From Athripsodes cinereus (Eukaryota; Arthropoda; Insecta; Trichoptera; Leptoceridae): a stretch of 64,000 nt of DNA. A program made the translations under genes and the position numbers. Location: positions 28,807,237 to 28,871,236 of the forward strand of contig OX388307.1 of the NCBI GenBank assembly GCA_947579605.1, in the 5' to 3' direction. Of the stretch, positions 1 through 11,965 are shown in pieces; the stretch's first letter is position 1; every line of letters starts with the position of its first letter. The notes under the pieces were generated by a model. The model made no database searches. It had not been told where the DNA came from and saw nothing but the letters and a program-made list of their open reading frames with translations.

Positions 1-509
1 AGATTAATTCAAAATGGCAAAACAACGACAACAAAATCTTTAAATTATTTGTTTTATTTATAAACTCTAGATTCAAATATTATGCGTTCATGCAATACTA
101 GTAGGTAGATACTATACAAAGCTGATGACTTAATATTAAACAAATAATGCGGATGTACCGACAGATCTAATAAGAACAATGTTGTCGGGCAATGCTCATA
201 CATATAGGAATTTTACTGCGAAATGATGACGTAATTGTTATTTTTTTATCATTTTATATATTTATTGACTAGCGCCTTAATTATTAATTATTATTATTAT
301 TCGAAGAAGAATAAGATGATATTAATAATCAAATAGTCAAATTGTTATTAGAGTCATGTTCTTTAATTGTATTTATTAAGCTGTATCATAAATATTTTGT
401 TTTTTTTTCCAATGTTTTGAGGCATCTAACAAATGGGTGTAAATTTTATCTAGATATTTTTGTACATTTGACGGATTGTTTTTATTTATTTGTTCATTCT
501 TTATTCAAC
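1..509. other. AT-rich non-coding stretch
   Basis: No gene, RNA or recognisable repeat was seen. A short open frame at 342-524 is AT-driven, rich in F, L and Y, and is not considered coding. Confidence 0.5.
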
Positions 510-605
510 ATTGGGAGAAAATAGGGTGGAATGGAGAAGAGAAACCAAACTCGTTGCAGATCAATCCAATGGATTATATGCAACGCACTATAGGTATATG
601 CTCTC
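510..605 (+). mobile_element. LINE-D 3' end, 5'-truncated
   Basis: The plus strand reads WRRETKLVADQSN in one frame, the extreme C terminus of a non-LTR retrotransposon protein. The same tail (W-R-R-K-S-K-x-V-A-D-Q-S-N) occurs at 29331-29623 (minus) and 62692-62765 (plus), which defines a family. Only the last ~30 codons remain, as expected from 5' truncation during target-primed reverse transcription. The element class beyond 'non-LTR' cannot be fixed from this fragment. Confidence 0.55.
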
Positions 606-1103
606 CATTTATTAGATGCATTTTTATATGTAAACATATCCACATTCGATATATTTTATATAAAGAGGGCGATTTTATCGCATTGACGCGTTTTCTTCTA
701 ACTAACCCAATTTCTTCTCAGAGAGTTGTGAATATAAATTGAACTTCCTATGTATGAACATCTCTCAAGTTTATAGTATTATAGTAGCGTTTAATGGATC
801 AATACATAAGTAAATCTTAGTACTAGAAAACATCTTCATTTATCATTTGAGACTGATTTGTATGGGATTCTTCTTCTTTTCTACGTGTCTTGTCGGGTCC
901 TCCCGATGTTGACGTCTAAAACTTTATTGATTGAGGTAGTGGAAAATTCATCGCTATGGGGGTTCATCAGAATAATTAGTCATATGAAATGCATATGAAT
1001 ATTAATAATAACATTTCACCATCTCCCATGTGGGATAACTAGTAGATTAACTCCATATAATATAGCAGTAAAAAAAAAATTGCTATATTTAGATATTTTC
1101 ATA
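606..1103. other. non-coding stretch
   Basis: AT-rich sequence without a recognised gene or repeat. Confidence 0.4.
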
Positions 1104-1362
1104 TTGGTGGTCCCGGTTGGGTTATGTTATAAGAATGTCCAGTTTTAGTTGGCCAAAAAGAGCTCTTTTCTTTCGTCCACAAGTGTTCCATTGTCTGAGC
1201 GCCCCTCTTCCATAATACACCATTCTTATAACAACGATATCAGAACGCTAGGAATGTCGTGGGAAGAGATGACTAAATTGGTGCAGAAGCACTCTGAATA
1301 GAAGAAGCTGATTTTTGCCCTGTGCTTCCAAGAGGAGCGTTGAAGAGCACGATGATGATGAT
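1104..1362 (+). mobile_element. LINE-A 3' end with GATGAT tail, degenerate
   Basis: This aligns by eye with the better preserved LINE-A copy at 34533-34917. Shared landmarks are GTTGGCCAAAAAGAG, the run around GGAATGTCGTGG, the AGAGGAGCGTTGA terminus and a (GATGAT)n tail at 1351-1361. In LINE-A this segment encodes the C-terminal region of the reverse transcriptase polyprotein (W-P-K-R-V-L-F-F-R ... G-M-S-W-K-E-V ... W-R-R-L-V). Here the WRR codon region reads TGAATAGAAGAAG, so the frame is broken by a stop. The copy is a dead, 5'-truncated insertion. Confidence 0.75.
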
Positions 1363-1878
1363 AAAGGTTATTCCAAAATTCATATTTAAAACTAATTTAG
1401 TACATGTTTAAGAATATATTGTGGAATATAGTATGATAGTAGGTATACTAAAAGTAAGAGATAAAAAGAATAAGTGAATCCAGATGGAAGGCGTTAGCAG
1501 AGGACAGAAAAATTTATGGTTTCGTAAAGAGTTCCATACCCAGCAGTCGATGGACACAGACTCAAATTTGTAACCCAAATCTGTAATAATAATTCAATTC
1601 ATAAATTTTAAAATAACATTCTTAGCTCTGAATTTGTAAAATAACCTTAAAAGATTAAAAACTGAAACACTAAAATAAAGTCTAAATTTTTAAATAGATA
1701 AACAAAATTCATGCATGAAAAATAGAAATATGTATCTGCTCTTAGTAAAAGAAAATCACTAATATAGCGCAAGCTTTCATCTCTATTCTGCTGAAATAGG
1801 GACCTTAAAAAATCATTTTATTTCTATTCTGGGTAACATGAACTCAATTCTTAAATATAATTTATTGACCGACGGTCT

Positions 1879-2361
1879 ATGGCGGAAGTTCATATAAATA
1901 AACTCAATACTACTACTTTTCGGGTCCGGAATAAACTCAATTCTTTCCCGTCACTAGAGCAATGTTATCAACCCATCGTTTTTGGATTGTCCCTAAAATT
2001 ACATTCCTTTAAAGTTTCTTTAAGTTTATTCAATCCATTTTTAAAGACTGTGTGCTACTTGACGTCCCATTTATTTTTGTTTGAAATAATCTCATAAATA
2101 CTCTTTTATTGAAAATTTGACAATATAACCTACTATCGAATTGACTTGTGATCCATTGACTTTTTTTTCCATTCATAACTTATGCTGTGATACTGATAGT
2201 TGTGTTGTTCTTTTTTTGTGTTTTTTTTATTTTTTATTATGATTGTTGTGTCTTAATATTCTACACTTGTATATACATCATATGAACTATGTATGTAAAT
2301 GTATAACAACATGTAATAGGCTAGCGCCGTGAATTGTTAATAAATAAATAAATAAATAAAG
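1879..2361 (+). mobile_element. probable CR1/Jockey-type LINE 3' end with (AAAT)n tail
   Basis: An open frame at 1879-2097 contains L-H-S-F-K-V-S-L-S-L-F, resembling the conserved L-x-x-F-K-x-x-L-K C terminus of CR1/Jockey-group reverse transcriptases. It is followed by about 250 bases of T-rich 3' UTR ending in GCCGTGAATTGTTAATAAA and then a run of AAAT units (2338-2360). A 3' UTR ending in a tetranucleotide microsatellite is usual for CR1-like elements. Homology is weak over the coding part, so this is an inference from layout. Confidence 0.4.
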
Positions 2362-4377
2362 TATACTACAGAATAAATAAACTAGGAATGAAATAATTAT
2401 TATAAATTATTATATGTTACACAGATATAAGGACGCAATGGATAAACTTACAGGAGTATATTGAGGAAAATGAGAAACTAAAAATATTTTTACTTGATCA
2501 TTTTTCCTGTTAAAATAAGATGTGTTTGCAAGAAACGTAATAAATTTCTATTATTTTTAGATAAGTACAACAAAGAGAATTCATTTATTATTTCATAAGT
2601 ACAAGTGCCGTCCCACACCATTGCAATCGGTTGAAAAATCTTACAAGCAAACCTTGTATTACAAGAATAAGTCGTTCCAAGATTTACACAATTTGTAATC
2701 TCTATAAAATAGGTACTAATTATTCGAATTTTAAAGAAAATTTCCCCATAAAATGTGATAGAAATTGAGATAGTCCAAATGTATCTACATGCGTAATAAT
2801 GTCATCAGTGATGGAGTGAACTTAAATCCATACATCATGAATTTCTTTATTGCCATTCAGAGGACATTTTTTTATATAAACGTGAAATTAGTTTGGTGAC
2901 TACTTGACTTGTGGGATATGTTGGAATATAGACTGGAATACAAATTTATTTTAAACGCACAACTATAATCAATAGTAAATGAATTACGAGAGGTTTTCTT
3001 CTTTTTTATGACTCTCTCTTGGCCCACTTAAGTTTTCTTAATACCTATATGAGTATGTGGTTTATAGTCACATTCGTTTTTGACTATTGATTTTTTTAAA
3101 GTTTAATATACATAAATTTTCAAAACCAATCACAATATTTTTTAAGAAAATAGTGTAGTGCAAGACATCGCTCGTATGTATATATCAAAATCAAGGATAA
3201 AAAATCACATGTAGAAACAAAGATATACTAGATCGTTAGGTAATTCAAAGAAAAAATCGGTCATGCGGCCGATAAATTTTGCTTCCAGTTTTAAACTGAC
3301 GTTGGTTGTAAGACAGTACATTGCTAATGCTTGAAGGTCATCGATGTTGGAACACAAAAATTCTGAAAAAATGTACCGCGCTGCAAGTCTAGTACCTATG
3401 TCTATGTTTAGAATAGCGTTCGCAATTCAAGATATAAGTGTACTTCGAAATTCAGTTTATATGTTAAATTCGCAAGTTACATAGTTCCCTCTGCAGACTC
3501 AAATTACAGTTTAAGCCACGTAAAGAATTACACAAAATATAACTTGTAATGAGGTTCTATTATTATTGCGTTAATAATTTGAATACTTTATTTGATTCCA
3601 TGACAACTTAAGAACTTATCCTTCCAAATGAAAGAGGATATTTAAAGATAATTTTATATAAATACTATTTTAAAATAGTGATGACCAATTGATAAAAGGC
3701 ATATAAGAGACTTGTTTTTACTGATAGAAGAATCATTTTCCCTACTAAATATTATCTTTTGCGTTGTAAATTGTCATAATTATCTCTAAAAATATCATTG
3801 ACTATTATTTGCTTTTAACTTACTTGAAGCTGGCTTTGCTCAGCTAGGAATACCGAAATTAATCGAATTGTACACAATTGGGTGTTGTAGAGTAGATTTC
3901 ATTTGCTCAAAAATGTAGATGTTAATGAGGGGTCGTGGAGTCGATTCCCTGAGGGAATAGAATGATTAGTTTGATTTTTTGGAATTTAACCAATATGTGA
4001 AAGTCATGTAAAATGGTTTACAGGAACTTAAAAAAATATAGAGTCAAAAGAGCTTCAAATATGAATTAAAGATTAAACAAATGCACGATAATATTACAAA
4101 ATAAAAAAAAAACAAATGTTTTCTTCTACTATGTGCTTTATTATTGTCGAAGGAGAAGTCTTTCGTCTTGTAAGAACATTGTCAATTTTTTTTTATTTTA
4201 ATTTCGTTATCAAATTTTACTACTTATTGAATAACGACTTTTACTATCTAGTGAACAACGACATAGTGAATACGATAATATTAATACTCTAATTTGGGAG
4301 AGGTGAGGGAATTTAGAGTATTTTTAGGGATTATGTATTTAATATTGTATGTAATAAATTTGTTGATAAATAAAAAT
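2362..4377. other. long non-coding stretch with one weak repeat
   Basis: No coding region was recognised. At about 4105-4185 there is a weak copy of the F foldback family (AGTCTTTCGTCTTGTAAGAA), the same motif as at 16115-16390, 22336-22510 and 53650-53760. The rest is plain AT-rich DNA. Confidence 0.4.
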
Positions 4378-4541
4378 ATCATCATCATCATCATCTCGCC
4401 CTCAACGCTCCTCTCGGGAGCACAGGGCAGAAACCAGCCTCCTCCATTCAGAGCGTCTCTGTGCCAATTGCGTCACCTCTTTCCACGACATCCCCTCGCT
4501 CTGATATCGTTGTCATAGGAACGGTGTATGTGAAAGAGGGA
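4378..4541 (-). mobile_element. LINE-A 3' end
   Basis: This minus-strand copy of LINE-A starts at its (CAT)n tail (4378-4395) and runs to GAAAGAGGG at 4541. It retains the segment that on the minus strand encodes the terminal peptide G-R-S-E-W-R-R-L-V-S-A-L-C-S-R-E-E-R type sequence. It is shorter than the 34533-34917 copy and truncated just upstream of the GRPS-like motif. Confidence 0.75.
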
Positions 4542-5392
4542 TAAAAATATATGCAACGTTAATAGCCACGAAGAGCCTTCTGTAAGAAATAGATCATCTA
4601 GTATTATCTGTAAGTTATCGAGTATTCTATTAAACATCACATATGAGATATGTGAAAATATCAAATCCACACACTTCCTGGAAGTCTAATTTTAAATTGA
4701 CACAAAGAGGGCAAATAGCCCGCATGTTTATTGCATGTTTTTAGATTACTGACTAACCTAGTTGTGAGAGTTGCTTTATAGTAAAGAAAAAAATAATAAC
4801 CAGGTATATTCCACATGAAAGAAAGTTTTCAAAGTAACTGTAGAGGATTTAATATCACGTATGTGGTAATCGGGTGTATGAACGTGCGTTAAGTATGTAA
4901 ATATGAATAAACTGAAATATTTATTGGGGATTTTTATTCAATTCTTATAAAGAATTTCTACAAGAAACAGGTACCTATTATCTTATGTTTCATGAATAAG
5001 CTCAAGAACATTGATTGTAAATATATCTAAAAGTTCTTCAAAAGCCTACATATTCTTGTAAACAACTATTGGTTGCGAATATGATAACTATGAATTTTCC
5101 TGGTATTTTTTTAAATCCAAAGCATCTACTGGACTTGTTGTACTAAATATAATTTCACAGTCGCAAAGCTGAAACTTATTCTATAAGTAACAGAGAACTT
5201 GGTTTTATTTCAGTTAGTATTCATTTTGAGCTCTCCTGTTCAGGTCAACAAGAGTCAAAGAATGTCGCGAAGTGAATGAAGCAAAAATTAATATTTACCG
5301 GGAAAATTTGTACTGTTCTTCTATATATATTTACTATTTCATTATAAATCTGTAACAGTTAAAATATCTAATTAAATATTTATAATTCAGCA
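4542..5392. other. non-coding stretch
   Basis: AT-rich sequence with no gene or repeat recognised. Confidence 0.4.
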
Positions 5393-5456
5393 CAATCATC
5401 ATCCCGTCGGGCAGTTTCTCTTGCGGGGTAGGCAGAGTGGATCAAGTACTATTTAT
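5393..5456 (-). mobile_element. LINE-B 3' terminal fragment
   Basis: On the plus strand GCGGGGTAGGCAGAG matches the reverse complement of the LINE-B terminus at 28854-28880 (CTCTGCCTACCCC...GGCGTGATGG). Only the last ~60 bases are present. Confidence 0.35.
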
Positions 5457-5640
5457 GCCTACCCTTACATAGGCTTTTTACTTATACAACTTTCTTTGTC
5501 TGTACATTTAGCTCTTATTTAGATATGATTTAACCAACCCACCATTACACTCCGGAGCAAACTAAAAACATTACTGTTTTGGACTCACGGCGCCCTTCAG
5601 ATAATCATGTATCATTAAACAACGACAAATATTAATCATT

Positions 5641-5841
5641 CTAGTAGCTACGACTCCGAGCGCCCTTTCTTTCAGTCGATCTGTCCTCTATAATTCTTTC
5701 CACATACATACTTAAACTATCGTAGCTTATTTGCATTAATCTTGGATTATTACTTCTTAATGATTTATCTTGAATTCTCAAATATTGCATCATTTCCAAA
5801 TAATCAAAGACAGCAGCATCGATAACTCGTTTAAAACTCAT
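5641..5841 (-). CDS. small unrecognised ORF, 66 codons
   Basis: The minus-strand frame runs from ATG at 5841 to TAG at 5641. Unlike most chance frames here, which are rich in F, I, Y and L, its composition is balanced and charged. It opens MSFKRVIDAAVFDYLEMMQ, continues with a predicted helical, amphipathic middle (...DSLSMYVERIIEDR) and ends in a basic tail (TERKGARSRSY). I do not recognise the family, and no splice partner or polyadenylation signal was identified. It lies about 800 bases from the candidate promoter at 6609-6641 and points away from it, so a divergent gene pair is possible. A chance ORF or an exon of a degraded element remains possible, since frames of 60+ codons occur by chance many times in 64 kb. 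Confidence 0.3.
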   Translation of the reverse strand: MSFKRVIDAAVFDYLEMMQYLRIQDKSLRSNNPRLMQISYDSLSMYVERIIEDRSTERKGARSRSY

Positions 5842-6608
5842 CGAAGAAGTTTTTAAAATACAAATTAATAATCGATTTTCGTTTGTATAATAATAATCAT
5901 TATGAACATTTCGACATATTATGTATTATACAAGGTGACCCAACAACTCCAACCTGTATACGAATATATTGTGTATGTAAGAGTATGATAAGCATAGCTC
6001 CATAGCATTTGATGCGAACAAACACTTTCTCTCGGAAAATAACAATATTACAACAGCATATAGGTAATATACCATTATTACTTTGTGTTTTATCTTCTGG
6101 TTTGAAGTATTATACCATTCGTTGTTCCGCGGCCGGCGAGTAAACGTGTCTACATCAAATTACAATCCATCTACAACATTCAATTTACAAAAATATTACA
6201 CCAAGAAAAACACAAAGATAGTGTTAGTATAAGTACAGCACAAGTAGTGTGAAAAAATCTAATAAATGTACTTAGTTAAATGGAAGAAATCACTGAATAT
6301 TGATAATCCCACCACTGCATAATTTCGTATTCTTTTATATTAATTCACGCTGTTGAAAAATGATGATGAGCTGAATAAAATAAAGTTTATTTTATTGCAA
6401 TCTTATATTGAGTTTTTAAAGTAATGCACACATTTTGAAACAAACAGTACGACACTATTAGGTATACATATATCGAGAAATATTTATACTTACATATAAT
6501 ATGTTGTATTTCATTATTTAAAGGCTGTTTGGCAAAACCTACCGGATCTCATTAAGTTTGTGTGTGTTATTATTATGCATAAGTACCGAGAGAGTCTGTT
6601 GTTACCTG

Positions 6609-6641
6609 TATAACACAAGATTGGTTGGATATTATATCAGT
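6609..6641 (+). promoter_or_regulatory. candidate RNA polymerase II core promoter (TATA + initiator)
   Basis: TATAA at 6609-6613 lies 30 bases before the A of TCAGT (6637-6641), a match to the arthropod initiator consensus TCAKTY. The spacing is what a TATA/Inr core promoter requires. The sequence just downstream (CGTGGTGAGCGTACGTGTGTCG) is more GC-rich than its surroundings, as 5' UTRs often are. No strict downstream promoter element was found at +28. Transcription cannot be shown from sequence. Confidence 0.4.
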
Positions 6642-6963
6642 CCGCATAGTCGTGGTGAGCGTACGTGTGTCGTGGAGGCTGTGGAAACACAAAAGATCGA
6701 TTGTCGAAAGAAAAATCAAAGCCAGTTTTAATTTTACATAAAAATCGATTCAACTGTTTCAGGAACATATTGCAATAATATTTAAACAATATTTTTTTTT
6801 CACAATGTGCTTTAATCTATAAAATAGTTTTAAAATAATTTTTGTGCTTTTTGAAAATATAATAGTTGCTATTATTTGTACTCAGTTGTGTTTTTTTTGT
6901 GTTAAAAATACTGTGTTTAAAGTGCAACGATAAAATTTTGCAAGAAAACATGATTACTTTCAG
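6639..6963 (+). CDS. candidate first exon of a spliced host gene (5' UTR plus MITF(R..) start)
   Basis: From the predicted start at 6639 a 311-base leader reaches AAAACATG, with ATG at 6950 and A-rich upstream context typical of insect starts. The coding part is only 14 bases (M-I-T-F + 2 bases) before CAG|GTATGT at 6963/6964, a strong splice donor. Read through without splicing the frame stops after 10 codons, so it only makes sense as an exon. Short coding first exons followed by long introns are common in insects. No in-phase downstream exon was identified in the window, so the product is unknown and the call rests on promoter, start and donor falling in the right order. Confidence 0.35.
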
Positions 6964-9386
6964 GTATGTTAATTTATTTTAACCATAATTTAGGTTAATT
7001 TTAATTTTAAATTATATACTGCCTTCTTAAGATACTTACCTTAATAATTTCTAGCTTTATACAGCGTTTTGAAAATATTACATGCACATGCATGAGATCG
7101 TGTACAAATATTTCGTTCTTTTTGAAGGCAAGTATTTTAAGACTGTTATATCTGCCTTCACGAAATTTATTGAATTTTATTTACGTAGGTAGTTTATAAA
7201 ATTTCATACAGTAGCCTCGTTTTTCTTGGGTTGAGATTTTTAAAATAAAAGCTTTTCGAAAAACAAAAGTAACCAATATCGATTACGAGATGAATGGCTT
7301 GTGGAAACTCATAATTTTGAAAAAAATGGGCAATGGATAGAACGATATATACATTTTTAAATTTTCAAATCAACGTTTTAACATCATGATAGATAAATGA
7401 AACTTTCATGAACAAAAAGATGGTTTTCTCCATAATAAAAATAATATTTAGTTTATGAAGCTCATATAACAATCTGAAATCATTAAAAAATCAAAATCTT
7501 TAAATTATAAGCACCTAGGGCCTTAGACCTCAGACTGAGTTCATAAACCTCGTATTTATACAATCAACAATAAATCAAAAGTTCTTAAATTATCAGCTAT
7601 CAAATATAATCCTGGTCAAGATTTCAATTCTAAAACATTGATTATTACCTCAATATCAGAGATTTTGTCTGTGAGTAATTATTATTTATAATAATATATA
7701 GAACCTTTACTGCCTACATTACTTATATTAAATAACGTTGCATAACAAACTCTCGTTTTCATGCAACCTTCACTACCGACTGGTAACTATTATAACTATT
7801 TATTATATTCCTACCGTTATGTTCATAGATATTACTATTATTATTAAATACTACTATTTATTACATATATAATAATTGTAAGTACTCACTACGTACTATA
7901 GCCACCACATTGCGCTGTATTAAAGCTCTCTATTTTGTAGCTATAATTAAAAACAATTAAACAATGATGATGCAAATTGAACCCACATGCAAAAAAATAT
8001 TAGACAGGTTGTGATTAATTGTACCTTTGAGTATGATTTTATTATGATAATATATTAGAGATTATAATACAAATGATTTGTTTATAAATTAAACGTTATA
8101 TCATACTGAAGAAGCTTTAAATTATTATATATATAAATATTAATGATGTTAGATTTTCACTATTGATTTTTAACTCGATCACTTTCTTCAAGTTAGTTTG
8201 ATATTTATTTCTGTTGAATATTCTCTTGAAAATGTCAAGCTTACTTGTCGAAACTGGTCGAGTAATAAAATCAATAATGAAAAGTAAATAGTATTTTGTT
8301 AATATCAAATATGATAAAAATTTCTTTTTATAATCTGAACACACACTCTAGATCATTTGCATTAAAAAGTTTAAATTGGAAGTTACGTTATCAAATCTCA
8401 AAGTAAGGTGAGCTTCTCATGACATTTATAGGTGTATTTTCTTTAGTAAATTTTTCACCTGACTTAATGCATTTTTTTTATTCGATTACGACATTCTATC
8501 CAATACGAATGGTTTTTGAGTAATGTAAGCTATTAATGATAAATACTGAAATTTCATCTAGTGACATCACAACGATTGAATCGAAGAATTTTTTCGCGTT
8601 TCTCACCATTTTCAAAGTTCACGTTTGTGTAAGAAGTAACAGAATCTGCATATATAATTGAAAACATAAAAAAAAATCTTAACATAGGACAATGTGACAG
8701 ATCGTCAGTTCAATAGATATCTTTCTTATATCAAAAAATTATCACATAAATTCTCTCATTCTTCGGTTTACGTAATTATTAATAACAAATTGATAATTTC
8801 TCACGGAGTCAAAGTAAAAGGCGAATGACGATTGTAAATCAGCGAATTAATATGTAATTAAGTATAATTTTGTAAAACAATGAAGCATCGATTTAATTAA
8901 TCACTTTGTGTGAACAATGAATGTAAGAAAACTATGAATTCGTTCCAATCTCTTCAACTTAAATAATTGAATAATAAGATATATTGTTTTGTGTACTGCA
9001 AATTGTTACTACAATTATTGTTTGTGAGAGCTAGTTTATTTAGTTAATCAAATTATTGATCTCATATTTGTTAAAGTTTAACATATACTTGCAACACCTT
9101 TTTGATATTGCAAGCTTTATAACTAATCGTGGATGGCTAATCTTCTTCATGCTAACTCTAACATAAATTCTCATGCTATTTAAAGTTTACATAAATTGTT
9201 TACTCCTTAACAGGAAAAATAATTTAATAAACAGCAATAGATTTGAAAAAACAGTAATTAATAACATAAACTTCTTTGATACAGTATTAATTAAGGTAAA
9301 GTGCGTATCAAAATAATTGTTTTATTTTAAACTATTAATAGATTTTTAATATACTTAGATTTTTTTAATATATTCACAATAACTTC
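6964..9386. other. non-coding stretch, possibly first-intron sequence
   Basis: AT-rich DNA without a recognised coding exon or repeat. If the exon at 6639-6963 is real, this is the beginning of a long intron. Confidence 0.35.
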
Positions 9387-9512
9387 GTCGTCGGTAGCCT
9401 GGAGGTAGAGTCTCGGCCTCTTGAACAAGGGGTCCCCGGTTCGATCCCAGGTGCCGGCAAACTCCCCTTTCACGACACAAGCTTTTAGCTTACTGTGGAA
9501 TATATTCATTCA
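9387..9512 (+). mobile_element. SINE-1, tRNA-derived
   Basis: The head has a pol III B box GGTTCGATCCC (9438-9448) and an A-box-like GGTAGCCTGGAGGTAGAG about 45 bases upstream, so it is tRNA-derived. The body continues with TGCCGGCAAACTCCCCTTTC and CACAAGCTTTTAGCTTACTG. Other copies lie at 31368-31545 (plus), 36007-36170 (minus) and 50052-50195 (minus). This copy is truncated at the 3' side, before the GGGTTTATAACAAACCCAGA tail segment seen at 31500-31530. Confidence 0.7.
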
Positions 9513-10291
9513 TTCTTTAATGTGAATTGATCACAAAACATGCAACGTTATAGAGCATTGCATTCAAATTAAATAGATATCAATATACAGAGGGCGAGTT
9601 GTTCGAAAAAGCGCGATCTCTTATCATTTACTAAATCTTTATATTATTTACAAATGGCTGGCTACTGTGGTGTACATAATATTGTGTTTATTTGAACTAT
9701 AACCTTTAAATGACCAAGTTTAGTATCAACTTTCTCAAATGCTTTTAATTACCTGCGTATGAAATTTGATTGACGTTAATAAGTTATGTAATCTTAGATA
9801 TGATAAAACAAGTTTGTGTTTGTAAATAAATTCTATCACGAGTAGATTGATGATGTGCTAAAATATGTAAAGTTTCTTGATTTAAATTTAGTCGTAATAA
9901 CACAAATAATGCGTAAAAAGTAGAAAAGACATTTTATAAAATAACATGTCTATAAAATCTCTTCAGTGGTTATGAAAACTATAGAGTTTCATTCCATATT
10001 ATATTACAGCTGCCTCTGGCAATTTCATTGGACCGATAATATTTTTGGTGAGATTAAATAATTCGAATTAATACCTCATTAACAAATTGATATATCATAA
10101 AAAAATAATATAACAAAAAATAAACATGTTTGGTAGAATCGAATGATAAATATTATAAAATATTTTCTAATACATAATAATTTCACACTATGTCGCAGAT
10201 AATATACATGTATGTTTTCAAATGAGTGTATTTTAAAACACAAAAATGTCCTGTTTGAACCATGAAATTTAAAGAATCATGATTTATATCA
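9513..10291. other. non-coding stretch
   Basis: AT-rich; nothing recognised. Confidence 0.4.
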
Positions 10292-10526
10292 AATCTCAGC
10301 AGGGTTGTTCTTGACTCAATCTTAATACAATCTTAATCTCGTCTTGGTCTTAATCGTAGGACGCGCAAAAGGACTATAGTAAAAATACCGCGCTACCGCT
10401 AACAAGAGATTGCGCAGTATTTTTGACTATTTTTTGACTATAGTCACGTCGCACGTCATATGATTAAGATCAAGACAAGATTAAGACAGTATTTAGATTA
10501 TGTTAAGAATAGCCTTGCTGAAATTT
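10292..10526. mobile_element. MITE with degenerate ~70-bp terminal inverted repeats
   Basis: The left end begins CAGCAGGGTTGTTCTTGACT (from 10298) and the right end, read inverted from 10520, CAGCAAGGCTATTCTTAACA. The inverted similarity continues through repeated CTTAATC motifs to about 70 bases inside each end. CAGC-type ends resemble hAT-group non-autonomous elements, but I could not define a clean target duplication. Confidence 0.5.
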
Positions 10527-10977
10527 TTTATCCTTAGACGTCTACTACAAGGAGTAATTTTTTTTATGAAGTGTAATGTAGAATAATAGCATTTATACTA
10601 TCAAAACTCGTGGCGGAAATTCATTTGTTAAAGAAAATCGTAAAATTATACAGTGAAAAGTGAAACTTGTAATAATTTATACTTTTTACTACATACCTAC
10701 TATAACATTGTATAAATGTAATAATAATAATATATGCAACGCACATTCATAGTGTGATAGTGTGGAGTTATGTAATAGAAAATACTACTTAGTATTAAAA
10801 TGTAGTCCATTGGAATGCTTCGTAGATTCGTGCTACTTCCACTTTATGTACCATAATTAATAATTTTATTGGGTACAATAATTTGCAGCTGTTTTTCATA
10901 TTCTTTTTATGATCATTTATTTCATATAGAAATTTGGATCTAAATATGAGTCTCAACAAGCAGGCTGACCACCTTTT

Positions 10978-11243
10978 GTCTTCTTCTTCTTCCCCCTCGC
11001 CTTTTCTCCCGTTTACTTGAGATCGGCTCTCCTAGTTCTCATCTTCCAAGTTTTCCGGTTCCCTGCGTCCTTCGAGCGCAACTTTGCTTCCTTCATGTCC
11101 CTGGAATTTGTGGACAACCAGGTGGTCACTGGTCTGGGTCCTACTTCTACGTCCATTGCCTTTTTGATAATGTTTTCCTGTGATAGTCTCAAGATGTGTC
11201 CGTACCACCTTAATCGGTTTTCGGTTATTTTTTCGCTGACCAC
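10978..11243 (-). mobile_element. LINE-E C-terminal coding remnant
   Basis: The minus strand encodes KITENRLRWYGHILRLS followed by A-M-D-V-E-V-G-x-R-P, T-T-W-L and D-A-G-N-R-K-T-W. The motif R-L-R-W-x-G-H-I-L-R followed by a G-R-x-P-x-T-x-W segment is a hallmark of the C-terminal region of RTE-like and related insect non-LTR reverse transcriptases. It ends at the left in a TTCTTCTTC run, probably its tail. The 5' part is missing. Confidence 0.65.
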
Positions 11244-11486
11244 CTTTTGTAATCAAATATATTATTGCATATAAGTGGGGTAGCTAGCAAAAACACGTCT
11301 ATTGATAATGGGTGGCTCATCACTAACATAAAAATGTTATGTGTTTTATATGTGTATGTGGTGATATATGAATATTTTCCTTGAAAACTTAACAAAAAAG
11401 AGTAACAGACGTATTTTTTTCCAGATACTACGCGGTAGAAAGAAAATGTACGAGTATTCATAAAATACAATATTATTTTATCATTA

Positions 11487-11965
11487 TTCGTGGAGTCTTT
11501 GGTAAAAACTAGGTTTCTCACTCTATTCTGTAAGTTTTCGAGTATCCTGTAACATAATATAACATACATAGACAATTCACACAGGTCGAGCTAGTCCCAA
11601 ACTATGATGAATCGCTTGTGTTATGGGTACTTACGCGACGATACACAGATATACAATGCACAAAACACACATACATGGAACACCCAGACCCAGGATAATT
11701 TGAAAAAGGTCATTCTTCACTTTTCCCTGGCAGGGAATCGAGCCCGGGACCTCATGATTCAAAGGCAAGAGCGTTACTTCCGCGCCACACCGGCCGACAG
11801 GTATTCATAAAACATGACATTTTAAGACATTTAACTTCTTCAGTACAACGATGAAGTATGCCAAACATCTTGAATGTCTTAATAATACGGAAAGAACGAC
11901 TTGCATGTTTGTTACTTGCAGCTAGTCCGTTAGCTTCGCTACTTGTGGCTGGTATTGTGATAAGA
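11487..11965 (+). mobile_element. SINE-3 copy split by a SINE-2 insertion
   Basis: The 5' piece (11487-11550) matches the SINE-3 head, including GTAAGTTTTCGAGT. The 3' piece (11802-11965) matches the core (GATGAAGTATGCC, TGAATGTCTTAATAATAC, TTGCATGTTTGTTA). They are separated by the minus-strand SINE-2 at 11551-11801. Order of events: SINE-3 first, SINE-2 later. Confidence 0.65.
11551..11801 (-). mobile_element. SINE-2, tRNA-derived, inserted in SINE-3
   Basis: Reading the minus strand, the tRNA-like head contains GTGGCGCGGAAGTAAC and a B box (GGCTCGATTCC, near 11730-11740), followed by AGTGAAGAATGACC, CTGGGTCTGGGTGTTCCATG and the terminal GTTTGGGACTAGCTCGACCT. Other copies: 20752-20936 (minus), 46412-46660 (plus), 47470-47705 (plus). 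Confidence 0.7.

Noticed and set aside
9400..9455. Functional tRNA gene
   Set aside because: The same reasoning applies: the tRNA-like head belongs to SINE-1, which has several copies.
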